Below are positions 1-6,858 of a stretch of 44,134 bases of DNA, one piece after another (position 1 is the first letter of the stretch; each line of letters opens with the position of its first letter). A model generated the notes under the pieces. That model saw nothing but the letters and a program-made list of their open reading frames with translations, did no database searches and was not told the origin of the DNA. The translations under genes were made by a program, and so were the position numbers. Source of the stretch: Aestuariivita boseongensis (GTDB taxonomy: Bacteria; Pseudomonadota; Alphaproteobacteria; Rhodobacterales; Rhodobacteraceae); NCBI RefSeq assembly GCF_001262635.1, contig NZ_JXYH01000028.1, forward strand, positions 1 to 44,134, in the 5' to 3' direction.

Positions 1-492
1 GCCCGACAGCCCGGTGCCGGGTTCGTTCAGGCGGTCCTTCACCTCGTCCCAGATGGCGCCGCGGCGCAAGGCACGCTCGACGATGTCGTCCAGATCGGCC
101 TTGTTCTTGGCCATGCCGTGGATTTTCGGCCCATAGGCCACGTTGTCATAGATCGACTTCGGAAAGGGGTTGGGTTTCTGAAACACCATGCCTACACGGG
201 CGCGCAGCTGCACCGGATCGACCTTAGCGTCATAGATATCCTCGCCATCCAGCAGGATATCGCCTTCGATCCGTGCCACATCAATTGTGTCGTTCATCCT
301 GTTGATACAGCGCAGGAATGTCGATTTCCCGCAGCCTGACGGGCCGATGAAGGCCGTGACCGTCTTGTCGGCGATATCGACGCTGACATCCTTGATGGCG
401 TGGGTGTCTCCATAGAACACCTGCACATTCCGGGCCGAGATTTTCAGCACATCCGTGGCCGTATCAACGCCGGTGGGGGGAATATCATACAT
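1..492 (-). CDS. pstB: Phosphate ABC transporter ATP-binding protein PstB (3' end outside window)
   Basis: This is the cytoplasmic ATPase that powers high-affinity phosphate import through the PstCA channel. The first 164 residues are present. Walker A (GPSGCGKST) is at about residues 50-58 and the Q-loop (VFQKPNPFP) follows. The reading frame runs off the left edge inside the ABC signature (GTGLSG), so Walker B and the H-loop are not visible. The start is ATG at 490-492; a second ATG at 486-488 is out of frame. It lies 21 bp after pstA in the same operon. By family convention phoU and phoB would be expected beyond the edge, but that cannot be seen. The PstB assignment is secure from the motifs and from the adjacent pstA, pstC and pstS. 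Confidence 0.97.
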   Translation of the reverse strand, partial: MYDIPPTGVDTATDVLKISARNVQVFYGDTHAIKDVSVDIADKTVTAFIGPSGCGKSTFLRCINRMNDTIDVARIEGDILLDGEDIYDAKVDPVQLRARVGMVFQKPNPFPKSIYDNVAYGPKIHGMAKNKADLDDIVERALRRGAIWDEVKDRLNEPGTGLSG

Positions 493-513
493 GGGTAGGA
501 GACCTCGAACAGG

Positions 514-1842
514 TTACCAGCGGCGCTCGAACCGCCGGCGCAGCAGGATGGCGATGATGTTCATAGACAGAAGGAAAATCAGCAGGACGATGATCCCGCC
601 CCAGGCTTTTTCGGTGAAGACCGCATCGGACCGGGCCGCCCAGTTATAAATCTGCGCCGGCATGGCCGAGTTCGGCCCCTCGAACCCCTGCAGGAAGGTT
701 TCCGGATAGCGGGCGATGAAGCCCACCATGCCGATCAGCAAGAGCGGCGCGGTTTCGCCCAAAGCCTGGGCAAGGCCGATGATCGTGCCGGTCAAAATAC
801 CGGGCATGGCCAGCGGCAGCACATGGTGGAACACCGTCTGCATCCGCGACGCGCCCACACCCAAAGCCGCATCGCGGATTGACGGGGGCACGGCGCGCAG
901 GGACGCGCGGGTCGAAATGATGATCGTGGGCAGCGTCATCAGCGTCAGCACAAGGCCACCGACCAGCGGGGCCGATTGCGGCAGATGCATGAACTGGATG
1001 AAAACCGCCAGGCCCAGGATGCCGAAGACGATCGACGGCACAGCAGCCAGGTTCGAGATATTCACCTCGATCAGATCGGTGAACCAATTCTTGGGTGCGA
1101 ATTCCTCAAGATAGATCGAGGCCGCAACTCCAATGGGCAGCGACAGAACCAGCACGACGATCATCATCATGAACGATCCCAGAACCGACGCGCCGATGCC
1201 CGCGCCGCCGGGGTTGTCCACGCCGGTATCCACGCCGGTGATGAACTCCCAGTTGAAGGCCTGGCGGATAATGCCCGCTTCGGCCAGCGCATCCGCCAGA
1301 TCCAGATCCTCCACCTGGATGAACCGGTTGCCTTCGGAAATGCCGTCGCGGCTGAAGGTGCCCTTGAAATACCGGTCCACGCGGCTGGCTGCGGGCAGTT
1401 CAAAGCTGACCGCGCGGCCCAACGCCTGCGGGTTGTCTCGGTAGAACGACCGCAGCGTGCCGCCCACCTTGCCCATCAGCCGCTCCACCGCCTTGCCGTC
1501 AAAGGCGACCTCAAGCCCCTGATCCTCAAGCTGCCGCGTCAGCGAAGCGATGAAGAAATCGGTATAGACCTTGGTTTTCAGCACCGCTTTTTCCGCCTCG
1601 TCGAATTGCTCCTGCGTCAGGGTGAATTCGATATCCACCACCGTGCGCTGGAACGCGGGCAGGCCATTCGACAGGATCGACCAGATCAGCACCACTAGGC
1701 ACAGCAGACCGGCGGTGATTGCCGCGACCCCATAGGCGCGGAAGCGTTTTTCGGCCGCGCGGCGGGCGCGTGTCCGGTCATCGGCCACATGCAGCGACCG
1801 TTTCGGGCGCGGGGCCGTCTGATCCATGCTTGCGTCGGTCAT
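514..1842 (-). CDS. pstA: Phosphate ABC transporter permease PstA
   Basis: Inner-membrane permease subunit of the Pst phosphate importer, 442 aa. It is longer than the roughly 295 aa of E. coli PstA. The N-terminus carries a cytoplasmic basic stretch, one membrane helix (about residues 35-57) and a periplasmic-looking region of about 150 residues before the core permease domain. That extension matches what is known as DUF3333 in alphaproteobacterial PstA proteins. The core has the inner-membrane ABC motif region around ALGVGASRMQTVFHHVLP. The ATG at 1842 overlaps the pstC stop in an ATGA junction, suggesting translational coupling. It is followed by pstB. Confidence 0.96.
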   Translation of the reverse strand: MTDASMDQTAPRPKRSLHVADDRTRARRAAEKRFRAYGVAAITAGLLCLVVLIWSILSNGLPAFQRTVVDIEFTLTQEQFDEAEKAVLKTKVYTDFFIASLTRQLEDQGLEVAFDGKAVERLMGKVGGTLRSFYRDNPQALGRAVSFELPAASRVDRYFKGTFSRDGISEGNRFIQVEDLDLADALAEAGIIRQAFNWEFITGVDTGVDNPGGAGIGASVLGSFMMMIVVLVLSLPIGVAASIYLEEFAPKNWFTDLIEVNISNLAAVPSIVFGILGLAVFIQFMHLPQSAPLVGGLVLTLMTLPTIIISTRASLRAVPPSIRDAALGVGASRMQTVFHHVLPLAMPGILTGTIIGLAQALGETAPLLLIGMVGFIARYPETFLQGFEGPNSAMPAQIYNWAARSDAVFTEKAWGGIIVLLIFLLSMNIIAILLRRRFERRW

Positions 1843-3311
1843 TCGTATTGCTCCCGATATTTGCGCACGATGTAGAGGGCCAGCACATTCAGCCCCAGCG
1901 TGATGACGAACAGCGTGGTGCCAAGGGCAAAGGCCACCAGCGCCTCGGGCGAGGCGAAGTCGCTGTCGCCGGTCAATTGGCTCACGATCTTGGCGGTCAC
2001 GGTGGTCATCGCCTCAAACGGGTTCAGGCTCAGCCGCGCGGCGGCGCCGGCTCCCAGCACGACGATCATCGTCTCGCCAATCGCGCGCGAGGCCGCCAGC
2101 AGGATCGCGCCCACGATGCCTGGCAGGGCGGCGGGGATCACCACTTGGCGGATCGTCTCGGATTGCGTGGCGCCCAGCCCGTAAGACCCGTCGCGCATCG
2201 CCTGCGGCACGGCGTTGATGATGTCGTCAGACAGCGAACTCACGAAGGGGATCAGCATGATGCCCATGACCAGCCCGGCTGTGATCACCGCCGTTCCGCC
2301 CGACATCCAGCCCACGGTATTGTCGCCAAAGACCTGCACCAGAAGCGGCCCCACGGTCAGCAGGGCAAAAAGCCCGTAAACGATGGTGGGAATGCCCGCC
2401 AGAACCTCCAGCAGCGGCTTGGCAAAGGCCCGCACCCGCGGGGTAGCATATTCCGACAGGTAGATCGCCGAAAACAGCCCGATGGGCACCGACACCAGAA
2501 GTGCAATCAGCGAGATGTAAAACGTACCCCACAGCAGGGGCAGCACGCCCAGGCTGGATGCGCCGCCCCGGCCCGAGAAACTGGGTGCCCATTCAAGGCC
2601 AAGGAAGAAATCCGCCGCCGGATAGATGCGGAAGAACTCCACCGTGTTGAAAATCAGCGAAAACAGGATGCCGATGGTGGTCAGGATCGCGATGGAAGCC
2701 GCAAAGATCAGGATCGCCAGAATGCCCCGTTCAACCATGTTCCGCGCGCGGAAATCGCGGGTGGATTTACTGACGCCAAAGGCCAGACCGGCCATCGCCG
2801 TCACCAGTACCGCGATGGTCATCATCCATGCACCGGCGCTGTTCAGTTGGCGGTAATCCTGTGCGGCGCGCAGCACCTCGGGCGACACGCTCGACCCAAG
2901 TGCAACGCCAACACCGGCCAGCCTTTCGCGCAGATCCCCGTCATCGGGGCCGAGCGTACGCGCCTCGTCCGCAGTCATCTCGCCCTGCGCCACGGCCAGG
3001 TCCAGCCCATGCGCCACGCGGCGTACATCCGACATTACTAGGCCCAGCGTCGTGTCTTCCGACACAGCGGTGTCCGGCAAAAGATTGGCCACGCGGCTGT
3101 CGATGAACAGCGGTTGCGCCAGAAGCCAGACCAGCAGCACGGCAAAAGCGGGCGTGATCACCCACATGCCCACATTGGCGCTGTAATAATTCGGAAGGGA
3201 ATGCAGTTTCCGGCTGTCGCCGCCTGCGCTTTGCAGGGCGCGCATCCGTCCGACCACCGATCCGATGACCGCAAGGCCAAGCACGCAGAGGAAAAGCCAG
3301 AAGACAGGCAT
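1839..3311 (-). CDS. pstC: Phosphate ABC transporter permease PstC
   Basis: Second inner-membrane permease subunit of the Pst importer, 490 aa against about 320 aa in E. coli. The first 270 or so residues form an extra region: an N-terminal membrane helix, a second hydrophobic segment near residue 50, a soluble stretch that looks periplasmic, and two further helices. The conserved permease core follows from about residue 280, with the EAA-type loop around SYGLGATQSETIRQVVIPAA. The ATG at 3311 is preceded by a modest GGACC ribosome site. The stop overlaps the pstA start. It is separated from pstS by a 75-bp gap that holds a strong stem-loop. Confidence 0.96.
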   Translation of the reverse strand: MPVFWLFLCVLGLAVIGSVVGRMRALQSAGGDSRKLHSLPNYYSANVGMWVITPAFAVLLVWLLAQPLFIDSRVANLLPDTAVSEDTTLGLVMSDVRRVAHGLDLAVAQGEMTADEARTLGPDDGDLRERLAGVGVALGSSVSPEVLRAAQDYRQLNSAGAWMMTIAVLVTAMAGLAFGVSKSTRDFRARNMVERGILAILIFAASIAILTTIGILFSLIFNTVEFFRIYPAADFFLGLEWAPSFSGRGGASSLGVLPLLWGTFYISLIALLVSVPIGLFSAIYLSEYATPRVRAFAKPLLEVLAGIPTIVYGLFALLTVGPLLVQVFGDNTVGWMSGGTAVITAGLVMGIMLIPFVSSLSDDIINAVPQAMRDGSYGLGATQSETIRQVVIPAALPGIVGAILLAASRAIGETMIVVLGAGAAARLSLNPFEAMTTVTAKIVSQLTGDSDFASPEALVAFALGTTLFVITLGLNVLALYIVRKYREQYE

Positions 3312-3351
3312 GTCAGGTCCGTATTCTTGTAAAAGGGTCTTTCAGGGGGAA

Positions 3352-3373
3352 GGGGCGGCCCGGTGGCCGCCCC
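3352..3373 (-). terminator. Stem-loop between pstS and pstC
   Basis: A perfect 9-bp GC-rich stem (GGGGCGGCC / GGCCGCCCC) with a 4-nt loop begins 13 bp after the pstS stop. It has no clear run of T on the transcribed strand, so it is more likely an mRNA-stabilising or partial-termination hairpin than a strong terminator. Such hairpins commonly raise the binding protein above its permeases. That role is inferred. Confidence 0.6.
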
Positions 3374-3386
3374 GAAGTTCATCAGA

Positions 3387-4427
3387 TCAGGAACCGCTGC
3401 CCATGGTCGTGCCGGAGGCAACGGCCTCCTGGGTCGCGCTCAGCTCCGGATCCGACACCAGGCCGTATTGGGCCAGCGGGCCATCGGGGCCTGCGATCAC
3501 GTCCGACACGAAGAAGTCCGCGAATTCCTGCAGGCCGGGGATCACGCCGATATGCGCCTTCTTGATATAGAAGAACAGCGGGCGCGAGACCGGGTATTCA
3601 CCCGACGCGATGGTCTCGGTCGACGGGGCAACGCCGGACATGGTCGCCACTTTCAGCTTGTCGGTGTTGTTTTCGTAAAACGCCAGACCGAAGACGCCGA
3701 CGCCATTGGTGTTTGCGTCGATGCGGGCCAGGGTTTCGGTGTAATCGCCGTCGATATCGACCGATTTGCCATCGGTGCGCACCTCAAGGCAGGCGTCTTC
3801 GGCGTCGTCTTCCGACATGCCGGCGGCCATCATCGCCTCCATCGCGCCGGTCGCTTCACAACCTGCGACAAGCACTTTTTCCTCGAACACTTCGCGGGTG
3901 CCGTGTTTGGTGCCGGGGATGAAGGCCAGGATGTCCGCGGCAGGCAGATCGGCGTTGAAATCCGACCACTGCTGGTGCGGGTTGTCGACCAGCTGGCCAT
4001 CCACCATCACCTTCGGGGCCAGCGCGTTGAAGATGTCGCTGGGGGTGAAGGCGGTGAAGTCCGGGCCGTTGATCTGGCTGGCAAAGACGATCCCGTCATA
4101 GCCGATGCGCACTTCGATGATGTCGGTCACGCCGTTTTCGGCGCAGGCTTTGATCTCTTTTTCGCGAATCGCGCGGGATGCGTTGGCGATGTCGATGGTG
4201 TTCTCGCCCACGCCGTCGCAAAAGCGCTTCAGACCGGCCGAGGACCCGCCCGATTCCACAACCGGTGTCGGGAAGTCGAAGTTTTCACCGAACGCTTCGG
4301 CCACAATGGATGCATAGGGCAGAACGGTGGACGAACCTGCAATCTGCACGTTGTCACGGGCCTGGGCGGCGGTTGCGGAAATGGCAGCGATCGCCAGAGC
4401 AGAGGCGGTCAGTTTCGCATAGGACAT
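3387..4427 (-). CDS. pstS: Phosphate-binding periplasmic protein PstS
   Basis: Periplasmic phosphate receptor that delivers phosphate to PstCA, 346 aa. It has a Sec signal peptide of about 23 residues ending in ATAAQA, followed by the family's N-terminal phosphate-loop motif GSSTVLPYA. The internal SGGSSAG and HGTREVFEE stretches are typical of PstS. A good ribosome site (AGGAG) lies 6 nt before the ATG at 4427. This is the first gene of the pst operon and is preceded by a candidate Pho box. No phoR is seen upstream; the divergent neighbour is instead a B12-binding protein. Confidence 0.97.
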   Translation of the reverse strand: MSYAKLTASALAIAAISATAAQARDNVQIAGSSTVLPYASIVAEAFGENFDFPTPVVESGGSSAGLKRFCDGVGENTIDIANASRAIREKEIKACAENGVTDIIEVRIGYDGIVFASQINGPDFTAFTPSDIFNALAPKVMVDGQLVDNPHQQWSDFNADLPAADILAFIPGTKHGTREVFEEKVLVAGCEATGAMEAMMAAGMSEDDAEDACLEVRTDGKSVDIDGDYTETLARIDANTNGVGVFGLAFYENNTDKLKVATMSGVAPSTETIASGEYPVSRPLFFYIKKAHIGVIPGLQEFADFFVSDVIAGPDGPLAQYGLVSDPELSATQEAVASGTTMGSGS

Positions 4428-4505
4428 GATGTCTCCTGAGTTGCGTGATTCCCGGCCACGTGGCGCGGCCTTGGGGCTCTCGTAGTCAGCCTGCGTGACG
4501 CCAAT

Positions 4506-4523
4506 GTAATAAGTTTGTAACAG
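4506..4523 (-). promoter_or_regulatory. Candidate Pho box upstream of pstS
   Basis: On the minus strand the site reads CTGTTACAAACTTATTAC. This is two 7-bp elements separated by 4 bp, the 7-4-7 layout of PhoB boxes (CTGTCAT-N4-CTGTCAY). The first half matches well (5 of 7), the second poorly. It ends 79 bp from the pstS start codon. The same DNA, from 4505 to 4522, also fits the PpsR/CrtJ pattern TGT-N12-ACA, so the call is not exclusive. Confidence 0.5.
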
Positions 4524-4718
4524 TTTTATGAAACGCGGGGCTTTTTCGGCTTATGTCGGCGCCTGACCCTGCGCTAGGGGGGCGCTTCGCTTTGCCACAA
4601 GGCGCGTCCGGACAGGTGCTGCTAAGGTGACGGGGCAAGGTTGGCGGCAAAGCCGTTCACTGCATGTTTGGGCCTTGCTGCTGATTTTGTGTCATGACGG
4701 CGTTTGAAAGGCCCGCAA

Positions 4719-5576
4719 ATGACCAAAGGCCCGAAAGACCCCAAGGCGAATACGCCCGCATCTCCCGGCCAGGTTCTGGACCGGGTCGCAGCGCGTAGGG
4801 CCAGTCAGTTTGTCAGCGTGCTTCCTGATGTCTTGCCGGCTGCCTCGGTCTCGATTCTGGCGCGCGAGGTCATCTCGCGCCTGGCCCAACGCGGATCGGT
4901 CGCCGCGGGTGGGGCCAGCCTGGCCTCCGACCTGGCCGATGCGCTTGTGTCGCGCGATGACGGGGCGGGCATGCGCCTGACGCTGCGCGCCATCGCCGCC
5001 GGAACAGGGGTGGAGGATATGTATCTGATTCACCTGGCCGGGGCTGCGCGGATCCTGGGCGAACGCTGGTCAACGGATGCGCTGACCTCGTCTCAGATCA
5101 CCATTGCTGCCGCGCGCATCTATGCGCTGATGCGCGGGATCAGCGCCGGAATGCTGCCCGAAGCTCTGCCTGACGGGCGGCATGCGATCTTTGCCACGAT
5201 GCCAAGCGAACAACATACTCTGGGAATCACAATGGCCGCCGATCTTTTCCGGCGCGACGGCTGGCTGATCGACCTGAAAGTGGGCCGCAGCCATGACGAG
5301 CTGATCGCGGAACTGGAACAGTCCGATTTCGCGCTGGTGGGGCTGGCGGCCACGACGCCGCGCGTGCTGCCCGAACTGGTGCGCCTGATCGCGGCGATCC
5401 GGGTGACCCAGCCCCATGCGCGTATCATCGTCTCGGGTCGGTTGGCCGAGGTTGAACCGCGACTGCAGGAGCTGACAGACGCCGATTATGTGTCAAGTAA
5501 ACTTGACACTTTGCGCATCGTGATGCGAGACTTGCACGACACGATCGCCGCGCAGCCCGGAGCCGCGCGCGGCTAG
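4719..5576 (+). CDS. B12-binding domain protein, AerR/PpaA-like regulator candidate
   Basis: Soluble 285-aa protein with a C-terminal cobalamin-binding Rossmann domain (about residues 150-270). The His of the B12 lower-ligand motif is present in SEQHTLG (H166, G169), in the HxxG form without the usual leading Asp. The later binding-loop segments LVGLAATTPR and IIVSGRL are recognisable. The N-terminal half is helical with no enzyme motif. AerR/PpaA proteins are B12-dependent light-responsive antirepressors of PpsR/CrtJ in purple bacteria. This protein has that size and layout, but identity is inferred; MtbC-like corrinoid proteins are the alternative. I chose ATG 4719 because AAAGG sits 7 nt upstream; a TTG at 4704 would add five residues. 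It is 13 bp from the FrhB/BciB-like gene. Confidence 0.75.
   Translation: MTKGPKDPKANTPASPGQVLDRVAARRASQFVSVLPDVLPAASVSILAREVISRLAQRGSVAAGGASLASDLADALVSRDDGAGMRLTLRAIAAGTGVEDMYLIHLAGAARILGERWSTDALTSSQITIAAARIYALMRGISAGMLPEALPDGRHAIFATMPSEQHTLGITMAADLFRRDGWLIDLKVGRSHDELIAELEQSDFALVGLAATTPRVLPELVRLIAAIRVTQPHARIIVSGRLAEVEPRLQELTDADYVSSKLDTLRIVMRDLHDTIAAQPGAARG
5490..5509. promoter_or_regulatory. Candidate PpsR/CrtJ operator
   Basis: GTGTCAAGTAAACTTGACAC is a palindrome with 9-bp arms around AA. It contains TGT-N12-ACA (5491-5508), the PpsR/CrtJ recognition pattern, in its strong TGTCA...TGACA form. It lies inside the 3' end of the AerR-like gene, 80 bp before the next gene's ATG. Its right half supplies a perfect -35 hexamer TTGACA (5503-5508), although no good -10 is visible 17 bp later. 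The palindrome is certain; the regulator is inferred. Confidence 0.6.
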
Positions 5577-5589
5577 CCCGGAGGCCCCA

Positions 5590-6801
5590 ATGCCCAAGGA
5601 CAATTTCGCCCAGGCGCAGGCGCGCAGCCTGTGCACCGATTGCGGCCTGTCGCGCACCGATGCCCCCGGCCGCTGCGGCGCGGCCTGCCAGTTCATCCGC
5701 CCCGATTACCCCGGCCAGGAAACTCGTGTGCATGGCCGCCCGCGCGACCCCTCCAGGGACGAAGAACGCTTCTTCGGCCCCTACCGCGCCATGTACCGCG
5801 CCTGGGCGAGCGAACCATCCCAAGGCGCACAATGGAGCGGCCTGACCACCCGCATCGCCGAAAAACTGCTGGCAAGCGGCGCGGTCGAGGCGGTTCTGAC
5901 CGTCGTGCCGGACGAAACCGACCGCTGGCGCCCGATCCCCGCCCTGATCACCGAGGCCGGAGAGATGGCCCGCGCGCGTGGCATGCGCATGGGCTATGCG
6001 CCGCTTCTGGCGCTTCTGGAGCCCGCTCGCGCCAAGGGCATCCGCCGCATCGCCGTCATCGGCATACCCTGCCAGGTCTATGCCCTGCGCGCGATCGAGG
6101 CAGAGCTGGGCTTTGACGCGCTCTATGTCATCGGAACACCGTGTTCCGACAACACCACGACCGAGAACTTCCACGATTTCCTGGGCCGCCTGACCGACAG
6201 ACCGGAAGAGGTCTCCTATCTCGAATTCCGCGCCGATTACCGCGTCGAGATGCGTTTTGACGATGGCGCGCAGAAGGAAATTCCCTTCCTCAAACTGCCC
6301 ATATCGGACCTGCCGCCCGATTTCTTCCCGCTGACTTGCCGGACATGTGTGGATTACACCAACGCGCTGGCCGATATCACCGTGGGCTATATGGCGGGGC
6401 AGGGCGAACAATGGCTGATCGTGCGCAATGCGCGCGGGCAGGAACTGCTGGATCTTCTGGGTGATGATATGCGCCTTGCCCCCGTGGGCACCAAGGGAAA
6501 ACGCGCCAGCGCCGTGAAGGGCTTCATCGTGAACACCGAACTGGCCGCTGGCGGTCTGCCCCTGCGGCGCATGCCGGATTGGCTGCGCCCTCTGATGGCC
6601 TGGCTGCAGCCGCGCATCGGGCCGCAGGGCATGGAATTTGCCCGCGCCCGGCTTGAGATGAAGGCAGCCGAAACCGTCCTGCATCTGCGCCGCCATCACC
6701 CGAAACGGATGAAATACATGATCCCTCAGCATGTGTGGGATCTGGTGGCGCCCTATGGCATCACCCCGCAGGAAGGCGAAGCGCCCACGCCCCGGACCTG
6801 A
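5590..6801 (+). CDS. FrhB-family iron-sulfur flavoprotein, BciB-like vinyl reductase candidate
   Basis: A 403-aa protein of the coenzyme F420 hydrogenase/dehydrogenase beta-subunit family. Cysteines typical of the family are present: an N-terminal cluster (C15, C18, C29, C33), GIPCQV (C161), GTPCSD (C185) and CRTCVDY (C250, C253) followed by ADITVGYM. These suggest Fe-S clusters plus flavin. In phototrophs this family includes BciB, the ferredoxin-dependent 8-vinyl reductase of (bacterio)chlorophyll synthesis, which is the favoured reading next to an AerR-like gene and a PpsR-type box. Other FrhB relatives act on unrelated substrates, so the substrate is unproven. GGAGG lies 5 nt before the ATG. 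Its stop codon sits in the loop of a palindromic repeat. Confidence 0.75.
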   Translation: MPKDNFAQAQARSLCTDCGLSRTDAPGRCGAACQFIRPDYPGQETRVHGRPRDPSRDEERFFGPYRAMYRAWASEPSQGAQWSGLTTRIAEKLLASGAVEAVLTVVPDETDRWRPIPALITEAGEMARARGMRMGYAPLLALLEPARAKGIRRIAVIGIPCQVYALRAIEAELGFDALYVIGTPCSDNTTTENFHDFLGRLTDRPEEVSYLEFRADYRVEMRFDDGAQKEIPFLKLPISDLPPDFFPLTCRTCVDYTNALADITVGYMAGQGEQWLIVRNARGQELLDLLGDDMRLAPVGTKGKRASAVKGFIVNTELAAGGLPLRRMPDWLRPLMAWLQPRIGPQGMEFARARLEMKAAETVLHLRRHHPKRMKYMIPQHVWDLVAPYGITPQEGEAPTPRT

Positions 6802-6809
6802 TCCGGGGC
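6789..6809. repeat. REP-like palindrome, copy 1
   Basis: GCCCCGGA-CCTGA-TCCGGGGC is an 8-bp perfect stem with a 5-nt loop. It overlaps the stop codon (TGA 6799-6801) of the FrhB-like gene. It resembles the palindromic intergenic repeats common in alphaproteobacterial genomes, and related copies occur elsewhere in the window with a CYTGA loop. It may help end transcription. Confidence 0.7.
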
Positions 6810-6825
6810 CTCGGCCGCAGGGCAG

Positions 6826-6846
6826 GCCCCGGGTTAAACCCGGGGC
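6826..6846. repeat. REP-like palindrome, copy 2, between convergent genes
   Basis: GCCCCGGGTT-A-AACCCGGGGC, 10-bp arms around one base. It lies between the FrhB-like gene and the convergent phoX (stop at 6859). It could act as a bidirectional transcription block, though neither side has a T-tract. Confidence 0.7.
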
Positions 6847-6858
6847 GCAACCCTTTGA

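Noticed and set aside
1719-3041. 440-aa plus-strand frame opposite pstC
   Set aside because: Arg/Gln/His-rich shadow of pstC with no ribosome site or motif.
5590-6801. F420-dependent hydrogenase subunit
   Set aside because: The family name comes from methanogens; no F420 or hydrogenase genes are nearby, so a BciB-like or other FrhB-family role is more likely.
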